From contig NZ_PJBE01000013.1 of NCBI RefSeq assembly GCF_002836205.1, positions 310,001-374,000 on the forward strand: a stretch of DNA of 64,000 bases, given 5' to 3'. The DNA is from Shewanella sp. Choline-02u-19 (GTDB taxonomy: Bacteria; Pseudomonadota; Gammaproteobacteria; Enterobacterales; Shewanellaceae). Of the stretch, positions 45,601 to 53,732 are shown piece by piece (the stretch's first letter is position 1; each line of letters starts with the position of its first letter). Position numbers and translations under genes: made by a program. A model generated the notes under the pieces. The model was not told where the DNA came from. It saw only the letters and a list, made by a program, of their open reading frames with translations, and ran no database searches.

Positions 45601-45691
45601 TGTTATCGGTCAATTGGTCATTGGCTAGTGCGCCATGACTGGTTAACGCACTAAGTAGAGCGACAAGGGCTTTTATTTTATGATTATGCAT
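42647..45691 (-). CDS. Large secreted protein with two amidohydrolase domains
   Basis: The 1014-residue protein has a signal peptide (ending HGALA) and two amidohydrolase-fold domains, about 45-435 and 565-990. The second has an intact metal site: HSH in IDEHSHIAL, HIHS in RSVHIHSYVQSE, THILEGYKVADEM and the aspartate in SDDYEM. The first lacks the HxH pair (YPGFIDPFTEYA) and looks non-catalytic. The family contains periplasmic imidazolonepropionase-like and prolidase-like enzymes, and the substrate is unknown. The stop overlaps the start of the second, shorter amidohydrolase gene, so the two are translationally coupled and may form one complex. Confidence 0.87.
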   Translation of the reverse strand: MHNHKIKALVALLSALTSHGALANDQLTDNTPKITALSHATLMLKPGEILKDATLLIENNRIKSIIKDNDIPEGALEINLAGHIIYPGFIDPFTEYAIEYEAESGDSSDPVYEIKRIGGNAENGAIHSEKEWFNYVYPDKEQAGKWINNGFTSVQSSYLDGIFRGRGVSLSLADKKANDIIYKAKTNQFMAFDKGTSIQDYPQSLMGSMALIRQTFSDARWYNDNIGKSSNTTNNIEFNIALERLAGLEEQSFIFQTKNLNSQIRAARLLNEQNVKGSLLGNGHEYARIDELKSYPYSLVLPLNYPAAPTIGDSDSSRDVSLAALRHWESAPSNLAIVAKADVPFALTQYGIESDTFWPRLKQAIERGLDEETALAALTTEAAEIAGISNMVGQLKSGFMADLVISNGNVFENGKITSIWLQGEERQLINRDLAMLAQPYQLQINELTFDLNIGQDPSLSGTLSSGEKEITLGDVNFNQGRMTFSADLTDAGISGISRFTLWFDEAGLRGRLLDSHGQTIPFGGSKLEPVIDDAEPQKEQQTALSQIAKQTSPNVAYGLQQQPIQDKLHIKNATIWTSDKSGVLQNTDLIISKGRIEEIGSQLRTPSGYQVIDATGMHLTAGIIDEHSHIALNGGTNEGTDAITSEVRIGDVINPDDIAIYRGLAGGVTTAQILHGSANPIGGQAQVIQLKWGDNADQLKFAGAPASIKFALGENVKQSNWGDKFNRRFPQSRIGVKSLFSEAFNEALAYRKAQKDYKNMRSSERRRTVAPQYNYRLEAIAEVLEQKRSVHIHSYVQSEILMFIRLAEAYNFKVGTFTHILEGYKVADEMAKHGAYASTFSDWWAYKFEVYDAIPQNTCLMQNKGVLTSINSDDYEMQRRLNQEAAKSMMYCGMAAEDAWKMVTINPAIQLGIDEKVGSLVEGKQADIVLWSDSPLSVYAKVESTWIEGRRYFSREQDKLAQIAVEKERAALIQKVLLSDDAHKQGEPSTEQTEPEWHCDTHFNAWQQTAQGTL

Positions 45692-45805
45692 TATCGTACT
45701 TATGTTTGTTAGAAGAGTAGGGGGAAGTGTGAGAATACCTTAACTTAATAGCAATTACTAAGCGGTAATTGTAACGTCGAATGTAATTACGTGATGAGTA
45801 TTAAC

Positions 45806-45835
45806 AAAAAAACCCAGCAAGCGCTGGGTTTTTAT
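45806..45835 (-). terminator. Intrinsic terminator of hns
   Basis: AACCCAGC and GCTGGGTT with a 4-base loop form the stem, extended by A/T runs on both sides. It acts on the minus strand 18 bases after the hns stop and may work in both directions. Confidence 0.85.
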
Positions 45836-45852
45836 AGGAAGTAAATGGAAAC

Positions 45853-46245
45853 TTATATAAGAAAGTCTTCCATTGTGCGACCTTTTTCTAATTCATTCTT
45901 GAATACGGTTGGCATACGCCCTTGGCCAGTCCACTGAACCATTTCACCATTGACTTCAATTTGGTATTTAGCTGGACGTGGAGCACGTTTCTTAGGTGCT
46001 GCTTTAATGCCTACACCACCAATATCGTCAACTGATAAGCCAATCGCTTCCATTTGCTGACGAATTTCTTCAATTTTAGCATTACGTTCAGCCATTGCTT
46101 CACTTTCTGCTTCAGCTTGAGATGCTTTTTCTTCGATAATTTTTTCGAGCTTTACACCAAGATCTTTTAACTCTTCAAGAGATAACTCTTTAACCGCAGC
46201 TTTAAAACGACGACCGTGGGTCAATATATCTAAAAATTCGTTCAT
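45853..46245 (-). CDS. hns: H-NS family nucleoid-associated protein
   Basis: The 130-residue protein has an N-terminal helical oligomerisation region (LDILTHGRRFKAAVKELSLEELKDLGVKLEKIIEEKA). A basic linker (APKKRAPRPAKY) follows. The C-terminal DNA-binding domain contains QWTGQGRMPTVFKNELEKG, the H-NS minor-groove motif QGR, and ends MEDFLI. H-NS binds AT-rich DNA and silences horizontally acquired genes. The gene is divergent from etfBA across an AT-rich region that could itself be autoregulated. Confidence 0.95.
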   Translation of the reverse strand: MNEFLDILTHGRRFKAAVKELSLEELKDLGVKLEKIIEEKASQAEAESEAMAERNAKIEEIRQQMEAIGLSVDDIGGVGIKAAPKKRAPRPAKYQIEVNGEMVQWTGQGRMPTVFKNELEKGRTMEDFLI

Positions 46246-46584
46246 AGTGATAGATGTCCAATTAAGATAGAAAAGTATTTTTATATTCTGTCACAAATAA
46301 TAGGAACTATTTCGATAAGGATCAAATAAAATTTCAATTTAATTGAGAATAAAAAATATTAATTAAGATTAATTTGTATTAACAGTGATTATATTTCTCA
46401 AATGTTATCAATATCGGTCAATTACTGCTTATCTAATTAGATTAATGTGAACAGTCGTTCGGCTGCATGTTGACGTTAACGTCAACAGCACGTAAAGTAA
46501 CTCTAATTTCTGTAATAGTTGCTTTGATATATAAGTAGCTATTCGCATAATCCCGTTCATTAAGCGACGTAAGAAGGAAGCCCT
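46246..46584. promoter_or_regulatory. AT-rich divergent promoter region of hns and etfBA
   Basis: This 339-base region has no gene. The left part is very AT-rich (46255-46440), typical of H-NS-bound control regions. The right part holds a 20-base perfect palindrome (46468-46487), listed separately. Confidence 0.6.
46468..46487. promoter_or_regulatory. 20-base perfect palindrome upstream of etfBA (candidate operator)
   Basis: The core is TTGACGTTAACGTCAA, extended to 20 bases of perfect dyad symmetry, 98 bases before the etfB start. In gammaproteobacteria etfBA often belongs to fatty-acid or branched-chain-amino-acid degradation regulons (PsrA, LiuR), whose operators are palindromes of this size. 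Assigning this one to a specific regulator is inference. Confidence 0.6.
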
Positions 46585-47334
46585 ATGAAAGTATTGGTGC
46601 CAGTAAAACGTGTCGTCGATGCCAATGTAAAGGTCAGGGTTAATGCTGACAATACGAGTATCGATACCGCAAACCTAAAAATGGCGATTAACCCGTTTTG
46701 TGAGATTGCAGTAGAAGAAGCCGTTCGTTTAAAAGAAGCGGGAAGTGCTTCTGAAGTGATCGTCATGAGTATTGGCCCAAAAGCTTCGCAGGAGCAATTG
46801 AGAACCGCGCTAGCATTAGGTGCTGACCGCGCTATTCATATTCTGACTGATGAAGACCTTGTGCCTTTGTCTGTGGCTAAGCTTATACATGCGGTACAGA
46901 AAAAAGAGCAAGTCGACTTAGTTATTTTGGGTAAGCAATCCATCGATAGCGATAACAATCAAACAGGTCAAATGTTAGCGGCTATTGGCAAAATGCCACA
47001 AGCAACGTTTGCCTCTGAAATCAAGATGAATGCAGACCAGCTTACGGTCACTCGCGAAGTTGACGGTGGCCTGCAAACATTGATGCTACCTTTACCAGCA
47101 GTGGTTACCGCCGACCTACGTTTAAATGAACCTCGTTACGCAAAATTGCCTAACATCATGAAAGCTAAACGTAAGCCACTTGAAACACTGACTCCTGCAG
47201 ATTTCGATGTGACCTTAAAGTCTCACCAGACAGTCCTTAAAGTGACTCCGCCCGCTGAGCGTAGCGCGGGTGTGATGGTGTCTTCTGTAGAAGAGTTGGT
47301 TGAAAAGTTAAAGAATGAAGCGAAGGTGATCTAA
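46585..47334 (+). CDS. etfB: Electron transfer flavoprotein beta subunit
   Basis: EtfB and EtfA form a soluble FAD/AMP heterodimer. It carries electrons from acyl-CoA dehydrogenases to the quinone pool via ETF dehydrogenase. The 249-residue protein has the typical MKVLVPVKRVVD N-terminus, AINPFCEIAVEEAVRLKE, LILGKQSIDSDNNQTGQMLA and the recognition-loop region LPNIMKAKRKPLE. AAGGAAG precedes the ATG. The stop overlaps the etfA start by one base (TAATG). Confidence 0.97.
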   Translation: MKVLVPVKRVVDANVKVRVNADNTSIDTANLKMAINPFCEIAVEEAVRLKEAGSASEVIVMSIGPKASQEQLRTALALGADRAIHILTDEDLVPLSVAKLIHAVQKKEQVDLVILGKQSIDSDNNQTGQMLAAIGKMPQATFASEIKMNADQLTVTREVDGGLQTLMLPLPAVVTADLRLNEPRYAKLPNIMKAKRKPLETLTPADFDVTLKSHQTVLKVTPPAERSAGVMVSSVEELVEKLKNEAKVI

Positions 47335-48257
47335 TGGCAATTTTAGTATTAGCAGAACACGATAACGCCAGTTTAAAACTGGATACCGCTAAAGTGGTTG
47401 CTTGCGGTCAAGCGATTGGTGGCGACATTGATGTATTAGTCATCGGTCACAACTGTAATGATGCGGTGAGCAGTGCACAACAGCTCAATGGCGTACGCAA
47501 AGTCTTAGTTGCCGATGCTGCCGTTTATGCCAACGGCCTGGCAGAAAATACTGCCGATGTAGTCACTGACGTTGCAGCTGACTATGAGCATATTCTTGCT
47601 GCGGCATCAAGCCATGGTAAAGATGTATTGCCGCGCGTTGCAGCTTTACTCGACGTTAACCAGCTTTCAGAAGTGATCGCAGTGGTGAGTAGCGATACGT
47701 TTGTCCGCCCTATCTATGCGGGTAGCGCGTTAGCCACAGTCCAGAGCTTGGATGACAAAAAAGTGATGACGGTACGCTCAAGTGCATTTGATGCGGTTGC
47801 AAGCGATGGTAGTGCAGAGCTTGTGACACTGACACAAGAGGTTGCACCTCAAGTTGAGTTTATCTCTCAAAGCCTAACGGTATCAGAGCGCCCAGAATTG
47901 GGTAATGCTTCTGTTATCGTGTCTGGCGGCCGAGCAATGGGCAACAGTGAGAACTTCGGCATCCTAGAGCAACTTGCTGATAAATTAGGGGGTGCACTGG
48001 GTGCATCACGCGCTGCAGTCGATGCAGGCTTTGTACCTAACGATCTGCAAGTGGGTCAAACAGGTAAAATTGTTGCGCCAGACTTGTACATTGCTGTCGG
48101 TATTTCGGGTGCTATCCAGCATCTAGCTGGCATGAAAGATTCAAAAGTGATTGTGGCTATCAACAAAGATCCAGAAGCGCCTATTTTTCAGGTTGCTGAT
48201 TATGGATTAGAAGCGGATCTATTTGAAGCGGTTCCACAGCTGTTAGAACTGCTGTAA
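47334..48257 (+). CDS. etfA: Electron transfer flavoprotein alpha subunit
   Basis: The 307-residue partner of EtfB binds FAD through its C-terminal domain. Diagnostic segments are ILVLAEHDNASLK at the N-terminus, VIVSGGRAMGNSENFGILEQLADKLGGALGASRAAVDAG, and then QVGQTGKIVAPDLYIAVGISGAIQHLAGMKDSKVIVAINKDPEAPIF. It is translationally coupled to etfB. A strong terminator 114 bases downstream ends the operon. Confidence 0.97.
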   Translation: MAILVLAEHDNASLKLDTAKVVACGQAIGGDIDVLVIGHNCNDAVSSAQQLNGVRKVLVADAAVYANGLAENTADVVTDVAADYEHILAAASSHGKDVLPRVAALLDVNQLSEVIAVVSSDTFVRPIYAGSALATVQSLDDKKVMTVRSSAFDAVASDGSAELVTLTQEVAPQVEFISQSLTVSERPELGNASVIVSGGRAMGNSENFGILEQLADKLGGALGASRAAVDAGFVPNDLQVGQTGKIVAPDLYIAVGISGAIQHLAGMKDSKVIVAINKDPEAPIFQVADYGLEADLFEAVPQLLELL

Positions 48258-48371
48258 CTCATTAGCCATTATAGCCGTGACAAACTAATAACCGCCAAGT
48301 TGTTTTCAATAGGTTACTAGGCTGTTATCGGCCATGTGTTCGAGTTGGTAATATTTGCGATCTGTGTCACG

Positions 48372-48415
48372 ATAAGCGGCTTTAGGGTAGCATCCCTAAA
48401 GCCGCTTATGTTTTT
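48372..48415 (+). terminator. Strong intrinsic terminator of etfBA
   Basis: A 16-bp perfect stem (arms 48372-48387 and 48394-48409, rich in GCGGCTTTAGGG) has a 6-base loop TAGCAT and is followed by GTTTTT. It lies upstream of the lysine riboswitch and insulates it from etfBA. Confidence 0.92.
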
Positions 48416-48457
48416 ATGTCACTCACGTTAATTAGCTCAGTCTATTTAACGTCCTTA

Positions 48458-48670
48458 GAAGTAGAGGTGCATTCAATATTAGTACCAATAAGTAGGGTGA
48501 TGCCTATGACTTGTTGAGAAAGGATTTGATGCCGAAGTGACATAGCATATCGAGGCTTGTTGCTGGGGCTGTTACCAAATAGGAACAGCACTGCCATAGT
48601 ATTTCTTATCGGGAAGATAAGAAGATTTTATATTGATGTCGAACATTAATATTACTGTGGAGCGCTACTG
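48458..48670 (+). promoter_or_regulatory. Lysine riboswitch (L box / LYS element)
   Basis: Conserved L-box blocks occur in order. They are AGTAGAGGTGC at the 5' side, an AGTA element, GATGCCGAAGTGAC, GCTGGGGCTGTTACC paired with GGAACAGCACTGCC, and TGTGGAGCGCTACT at the 3' side. AGTAG (48460-48464) pairs with CTACT (48665-48669) to close the central junction stem. Between the last two blocks are two hairpins, one being TTCTTATC/GATAAGAA. The downstream gene is an NhaC-family transporter. Lysine binding would reduce its expression. The 85 bases to the start codon must hold the expression platform. No T-run terminator is clear there, so control of translation initiation is more likely. Confidence 0.9.
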
Positions 48671-48754
48671 ATAGGACAGGTGTAATCAGCTCTCAATGCT
48701 ATATCCCACCAGTTCAGTCGGCCTCCATTCGTACTTAACGAAGATAATAATTAA

Positions 48755-50326
48755 ATGACAATTTTAAGTTATGCCGATTCGGCACTTTCGTTGCTGCCTC
48801 CGGTAGTGGCAATCGTACTGGCGATGTTAACCCGTCGTGTTTTACTTTCTCTTGGGGTGGGGATCCTACTGGGTGCGCTACTGCTGACAGATTTCTCTGC
48901 CGCAAACACTGCCCAATACGTGGGCACAAAAGTCATGTCGCTGGTGTGGGATGATGGCGCACTCAACAGCTGGAACCTATATATTATTGGCTTCCTGATT
49001 GTGCTTGGAATGATCACCGCACTCATTACCGTGAGCGGTTCGGCTCGGGCGTTTGCCGAGTGGGCACGCAAGCATATCCGTAATAAGCGTGATGCCAAGC
49101 TATTAACCATGTTCCTTGGTTGTGTGGTGTTTATTGATGACTACTTTAATAGCTTAGTGGTGGGTAGCGTCGCAAGACCGCTAACAGACCGTTACTATAT
49201 CTCGCGTAGTAAGCTTGCTTATCTACTGGATTCAACGGCTGCACCTATCTGTGTGATATCTCCAGTATCGAGCTGGGGCGCGTACATTATTGCCTTGATT
49301 GGTGGCATATTAACAGCACATGGATTTACTGATACAGGACATTTGAGCACGTTTGTACAGATGATCCCGATGAACTTCTACGCTATTTTCGCGTTATTAC
49401 TGCTACTGTGTGTCGCACTAATGGGACTTGATATCGGTCCTATGCGTCAACATGAGCTTAATGCACAAAAAGGTAGCCTTTATGATGAATCTAAAGGATT
49501 ACCACCTGGTGCTAGCTCTGGATTACCAGAAGCTGATACGGGTAAAATCATCGGTTTGTTTTTGCCTATTACGGTACTGGTGTTTGCCACATTCTACTTT
49601 ATGGTCAGTAGTGGTGGTGATGCGCTTGCCGCTAAAAACGAAACTTTCAGCCTGATTGGCGCGTTTGAAAATACTGACGTTGGCTCATCACTATTCTTTG
49701 GTGCTTTAATTGGTTTAGCCGTGACGCTAGCGCTTATTATTTACCAAGGTGTAGATAAGAAGATGATCGTTAAAGGCTTGGTCGAAGGCATTAAGTCTAT
49801 GCTGCCAGCAATCTATATATTGGTATTTGCCTGGACGATTTCAGGCGTTATTGGTCAGCTTGAGACTGGCAAGTATATGGCAAGTTTAGCGACCGGTAAT
49901 ATTCCGTTTGCGATGTTGCCAGCTGTCCTCTTTATCTTGGCAGGCTTAACAGCGTTCTCGACTGGAACGAGCTGGGGCACATTCGGTATTATGTTACCCA
50001 TTGCCGCTGATATGGCGATGGGCAGTCATACGAGTATGATGTTGCCAATGCTTGCAGCTGTGCTCGCGGGCGCTGTGTTTGGTGACCATTGTTCACCTAT
50101 TTCTGATACCACGATTTTGTCGTCAACCGGTGCAAACTGTCATCATATCGACCATGTGATGACGCAGTTACCTTATGCACTGATTGTCGCAGGTATTAGC
50201 CTAGGGGGTTACATCGTACTCGGTTTCACTGAATCAGTGTATGCCGGCTTATTGACCTGTAGTGTGCTGTTTGTGATTAGCGTGATAATACTGCGGATTA
50301 AATCTCGTCAGGGGATCACGGCTTAG
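48755..50326 (+). CDS. lysW: NhaC-family transporter, probable lysine transporter LysW
   Basis: The 523-residue membrane protein has about 12 hydrophobic segments and the NhaC-family signatures LPPVVAIVLAMLTRRVLLSLGVGILLGALL, FIDDYFNSLVVGSVARPLTDRY, STGTSWGTFGIMLPIAADMA and GDHCSPISDTTILSSTGA. By sequence alone it would be called a Na+/H+ antiporter. The lysine riboswitch directly upstream points instead to lysine transport. This matches the LysW group (NhaC superfamily) proposed from comparative genomics of LYS elements. Only the riboswitch context supports the substrate here. A bidirectional terminator follows. Confidence 0.85.
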   Translation: MTILSYADSALSLLPPVVAIVLAMLTRRVLLSLGVGILLGALLLTDFSAANTAQYVGTKVMSLVWDDGALNSWNLYIIGFLIVLGMITALITVSGSARAFAEWARKHIRNKRDAKLLTMFLGCVVFIDDYFNSLVVGSVARPLTDRYYISRSKLAYLLDSTAAPICVISPVSSWGAYIIALIGGILTAHGFTDTGHLSTFVQMIPMNFYAIFALLLLLCVALMGLDIGPMRQHELNAQKGSLYDESKGLPPGASSGLPEADTGKIIGLFLPITVLVFATFYFMVSSGGDALAAKNETFSLIGAFENTDVGSSLFFGALIGLAVTLALIIYQGVDKKMIVKGLVEGIKSMLPAIYILVFAWTISGVIGQLETGKYMASLATGNIPFAMLPAVLFILAGLTAFSTGTSWGTFGIMLPIAADMAMGSHTSMMLPMLAAVLAGAVFGDHCSPISDTTILSSTGANCHHIDHVMTQLPYALIVAGISLGGYIVLGFTESVYAGLLTCSVLFVISVIILRIKSRQGITA

Positions 50327-50374
50327 CTAAGTGATAAGCCGTTAGTTTGTTGATTGCGCTTATCGTAAGGCATT

Positions 50375-50406
50375 AAAAAGCCGTTCTCAGTTGAGAACGG
50401 CTTTTT
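50375..50406. terminator. Bidirectional terminator between lysW and dcp
   Basis: A near-perfect stem with arms at 50375-50389 and 50392-50406 (core GCCGTTCTCA) has A/T runs at both ends. It serves both convergent genes, with T-runs on each strand. Confidence 0.92.
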
Positions 50407-50425
50407 TGTGAGGACGATTTAAGCC

Positions 50426-52561
50426 TTAGTCGTTTAGGCCACGACGCTTAAGCAATGCTTCTGTGGTTGGCTCTTGACCTCTAAAGGCTTTGTAGGCATC
50501 CATTGGTGCAACAGTATTGCCGACCTCTCGAATAGTTTTTCTAAATTTCATGCCTATTTCACGATTCAATCCACCTTGGGTTTGCACGTAAGCAAAGGCA
50601 TCTGCAGCTAGAATTTCACTCCACATGTAAGCGTAATAACTGGCTGAATAGCCGCCAGGAAACGCATGAGCAAAGTAGGTCGACTTATATCTTGGTGGTA
50701 CCGCAGGCAAGTCGACGCCGTGCTTTTTAAGTGCCGCAGCTTCAAAACTGGCGACATCTTGCAGTGGCGCATCAGCTTTAAGTGAGTGCCACTCTAAATC
50801 GAGCAGGGCGGCTGACATATATTCAAGTGTATCGAAGCCTTGGTTGAAGCTACGCGATTTAAGCAACTTATTAAGTAGCTCTTCAGGAATAGGCTCGCCG
50901 GTTTCATAATGCTTGGCGTAGTTGGCTAACACCTTAGGGTGCGCAGCCCAATCTTCTTCGAAAGTTGATGGAAACTCAACAAAGTCACGTGAAACCGCAG
51001 TGCCCGAAAGCGTCGGGTAGGTGACTTTAGAGAACATGCCATGAGTGCCGTGACCCATTTCGTGGAACATGGTGGTGACTTCATCATAGCTAACAAAGGT
51101 CGGCTCGCCCGCGGGGGCTTTTTTAATGTTCATTACGTTAACCACAACAGGCTTGCTATTTAGCAGCTCCGATTGGGTCACAAACGAGCTCATCCAAGCG
51201 CCGCCACGTTTGCCATCACGGGCAAAATAGTCGGCGTAGAAAATCGCTAAGCTAGTGCCATCTTCATCAAACATCTCATAGGCTTTAACATCTGGGTGGT
51301 ATACCGGTAAGTCTGGACGCGGGGTTAAACTCACACCATAAAGCGCGTTAAGGGTGAAGAACACGCCGTCTTCTAACACGCGGTCAAACTCAAAATAGGG
51401 GCGAATAGCACTAGCGTCTAAGTCATACTTATCTTTACGCACAAGCTCGGCATAATAGGCCCAGTCCCATGGGGCAAGTTCAAAATCAGCGCCTGTTTTG
51501 CCTATCATGGCTTGAATGTCGGCAGCTTCTTTATTGGTGTTGGCAACAACGGCTGGCACCATAGAGCCGAACATCTTGTAAACGGCTTCTGGCGTTTTGG
51601 CCATTTGTGGCGCAAGGCGGTAATCAGCCCAGCTATCAAATCCAAGCAGTTCAGCGCGCTCTGCTCGCAGTTGCGCTAAACGAGCCACAAAAGAGGCCGT
51701 TTCGTTTTCGCCTTCAAGACCACGATTAGCTGAGGCTTGCCACACTTGCTGACGCAGTTCGCGATTGTCTAACTGGGTCAGCACAGGCTGACGCGTAGTG
51801 TTAGTGATATTGAGTTGATATTTACCGTCGTGGCCGTTAGCTTTAGCATCTGCCGCCGCGGCGCGAATCGCGCTATCAGATAAACCCGTAAGTTCAGCTT
51901 TATTGTCTACAACAATCGCAATCTCTTTGGTCAGTCTCATTAAGCGCTGAGCAAATTCATTGGTGAGCGTTGATTGTTCTTCGTTTAATGCGCGGATCTG
52001 CTGTTTTTGATTATCGTTGAGCTTAGCGCCCGCACGAACAAAACGCTGATAGTAAACCTCAACTAAGCGGTTAGCCTCTGCTGACAAGTTAAGATCAGCT
52101 CGGCTGTTATAGATACTCTCTACGCGAGTAAATAACGCTGGATTGAGATTGATATTATCTGAATGCGCTGCCATTTTCGGCGCCATGTTACCTTGTACTT
52201 GGCGTAACGTTGGGTTGCTGTTTGAGCCCGTCAGGTTATAGAACACTTTAGAGGTTCGGTTTAGCAGCTCGCCACTTTTCTCCATCGCAACGATGGTATT
52301 TTCAAATGTTGCAGCATCTGGGTTATTCGCTATTTCGAGGATCTCTTGATAATGCTCACTGATCCCTAGTTCGAGTGCTGGCGCAAAGTGCTCATCTTTA
52401 ATCAAGCTAAAATCAGGTGCTTGGTATTGTAAGGCACTGGCTTGTAAGAAAGGATTCTGAGTTTGAATCATAGTCGCTGCCGTTGGATCATTTTTAGTCG
52501 TTGAACAGGCGCTTAATGCGAGCGTTGCAGTAATAGCGGCTGCGATGAGTGTTTTATGCAT
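50426..52561 (-). CDS. dcp: M3-family peptidyl-dipeptidase Dcp, lipoprotein
   Basis: Dcp-type zinc peptidases release dipeptides from the C-terminus of short peptides. The 711-residue precursor has a lipoprotein signal with lipobox LSAC (Cys19), so the enzyme is envelope-anchored, unlike soluble E. coli Dcp. The zinc site is FHEMGHGTHGMF, followed by FVEFPSTFEEDW, a typical M3A segment. The C-terminal ARAFPGGYSASYYAYMWSE-like region (here FAHAFPGGYSASYYAYMW) is also conserved. A close paralogue lies 1.2 kb away beyond tdk in the same orientation. Confidence 0.94.
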   Translation of the reverse strand: MHKTLIAAAITATLALSACSTTKNDPTAATMIQTQNPFLQASALQYQAPDFSLIKDEHFAPALELGISEHYQEILEIANNPDAATFENTIVAMEKSGELLNRTSKVFYNLTGSNSNPTLRQVQGNMAPKMAAHSDNINLNPALFTRVESIYNSRADLNLSAEANRLVEVYYQRFVRAGAKLNDNQKQQIRALNEEQSTLTNEFAQRLMRLTKEIAIVVDNKAELTGLSDSAIRAAAADAKANGHDGKYQLNITNTTRQPVLTQLDNRELRQQVWQASANRGLEGENETASFVARLAQLRAERAELLGFDSWADYRLAPQMAKTPEAVYKMFGSMVPAVVANTNKEAADIQAMIGKTGADFELAPWDWAYYAELVRKDKYDLDASAIRPYFEFDRVLEDGVFFTLNALYGVSLTPRPDLPVYHPDVKAYEMFDEDGTSLAIFYADYFARDGKRGGAWMSSFVTQSELLNSKPVVVNVMNIKKAPAGEPTFVSYDEVTTMFHEMGHGTHGMFSKVTYPTLSGTAVSRDFVEFPSTFEEDWAAHPKVLANYAKHYETGEPIPEELLNKLLKSRSFNQGFDTLEYMSAALLDLEWHSLKADAPLQDVASFEAAALKKHGVDLPAVPPRYKSTYFAHAFPGGYSASYYAYMWSEILAADAFAYVQTQGGLNREIGMKFRKTIREVGNTVAPMDAYKAFRGQEPTTEALLKRRGLND

Positions 52562-52960
52562 CGAGTAATAATTCCCTAATTATAGTTATTTTTTCTGATG
52601 AGTCTGTAAGTGACATTAGCAATTGTTTGTTAACTGATGCTTAAGAATGGGGGAATTGATTTTGTGTTTGGTGTCTTTCATGACGATAGATATGGATTTG
52701 AAAGGGTCATTTTGTATGGCAAACGCAGACTGGGGGGATGTGGTTAATCTTGCCCAAAATTATGTTGAGATAAGCGGGCTTTAAAATTGGTGTTAACTCG
52801 CTAGCTTGCCGCTATTGTCTAGACGGTTACGCTGCGTAGAGTGATAAAACCAGTGATAAACATAACGGATGATCAGCCTCACTATATCGTGGGTTGTGGA
52901 TGATTTCTGTTAGCGAACAATGCTAGACTAACAACGAATTCATCCTTAAGGACTCTTGGT
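52562..52960. other. 399-base gene-free region between dcp and tdk
   Basis: This is the divergent promoter region of dcp and tdk. It contains only a 22-codon open frame (52717-52785) with no support. No strong structure is seen. Confidence 0.5.
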
Positions 52961-53539
52961 TTGGCGCAACTCTATTTTTATTATTCGGCAATGAATGCCG
53001 GTAAGTCGACTTCACTATTACAGTCTTCATATAATTACCGTGAACGCGGTATGAATACTTTAGTCATGACAGCGTCAATCGATAATCGATATGGTGTAGG
53101 TAAAGTGTCCTCGCGTATTGGCATTGAGACCGAAGCGCAAGTATTTGGCAGTGGTGATGATTTAACCAGTATGATCAACACGGCTCACGATGAGCAAACG
53201 CTGCACTGTATTTTAATCGATGAATCTCAGTTCTTAAGTAAAGAGCAGGTCAAGCAGCTTACTTATGTGGTTGATATTCTGGATATCCCAGTGCTGTGTT
53301 ATGGCCTTAAAACCGATTTCCAAGGTGAGTTATTTACGGGTAGCCAATACTTACTTGCATGGGCTGATAAGTTAGTCGAGCTGAAAACGATTTGTCACTG
53401 CGGTCGTAAAGCCAATATGGTGGTGCGTCTAGATGATGATGGCAAGCCAATGCGAGAGGGTGAACAGGTCGCTATTGGTGGTAATGAAAGCTACGAGTCG
53501 GTTTGCCGTAAACACTTCAGAGAGTTTATCTGGGATTAA
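52961..53539 (+). CDS. tdk: Thymidine kinase
   Basis: This type II thymidine kinase phosphorylates thymidine in nucleotide salvage. The 192 residues closely follow E. coli Tdk: FYYSAMNAGKSTSLLQSSYNY (P-loop), CILIDESQFL, LCYGLKTDFQGELFTGSQYLLAWADKLVELK, and the zinc cysteines in ICHCGRK and SVCRKHF. It lacks the last about 13 residues of the E. coli protein. The TTG start at 52961 is 8 bases after AAGGA and corresponds exactly to the E. coli N-terminus. It is flanked by the two Dcp genes on the opposite strand. Confidence 0.96.
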   Translation: MAQLYFYYSAMNAGKSTSLLQSSYNYRERGMNTLVMTASIDNRYGVGKVSSRIGIETEAQVFGSGDDLTSMINTAHDEQTLHCILIDESQFLSKEQVKQLTYVVDILDIPVLCYGLKTDFQGELFTGSQYLLAWADKLVELKTICHCGRKANMVVRLDDDGKPMREGEQVAIGGNESYESVCRKHFREFIWD

Positions 53540-53575
53540 CCTCTTGTTGTTCTAACATCAATTGAGACCCTTTAG

Positions 53576-53606
53576 AAGCCAGTCGCTAACCGCCACTGGC
53601 TTTTTT
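53576..53606 (+). terminator. Intrinsic terminator of tdk
   Basis: AAGCCAGT pairs with ACTGGCTT across an 11-base loop, followed by six T. Confidence 0.85.
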
Positions 53607-53635
53607 GTTGTGTCTGTTTAAACATTTGTTAGCCA

Positions 53636-53667
53636 TAAAAAAGCGGCAAGCTTTAAGGTTGCCGCTT
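53636..53667 (-). terminator. Intrinsic terminator of the second M3 peptidase gene
   Basis: AAGCGGCAA (53641-53649) pairs with TTGCCGCTT (53659-53667). On the minus strand it is followed by a T-run. It lies about 65 bases after the peptidase stop. Confidence 0.85.
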
Positions 53668-53732
53668 ATTGTTAGACTCACAAGGATTGAATCGCTATTC
53701 AATGTTCGCCGACGTCAGGATAACCAGCAAGG

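Noticed and set aside
48755..50326. Na+/H+ antiporter function for the NhaC-family gene
   Set aside because: The lysine riboswitch directly upstream makes lysine transport the better call. The antiporter label rests on family name only.
52717..52785. 22-codon open frame between dcp and tdk
   Set aside because: It is too short and has no Shine-Dalgarno sequence and no family match.
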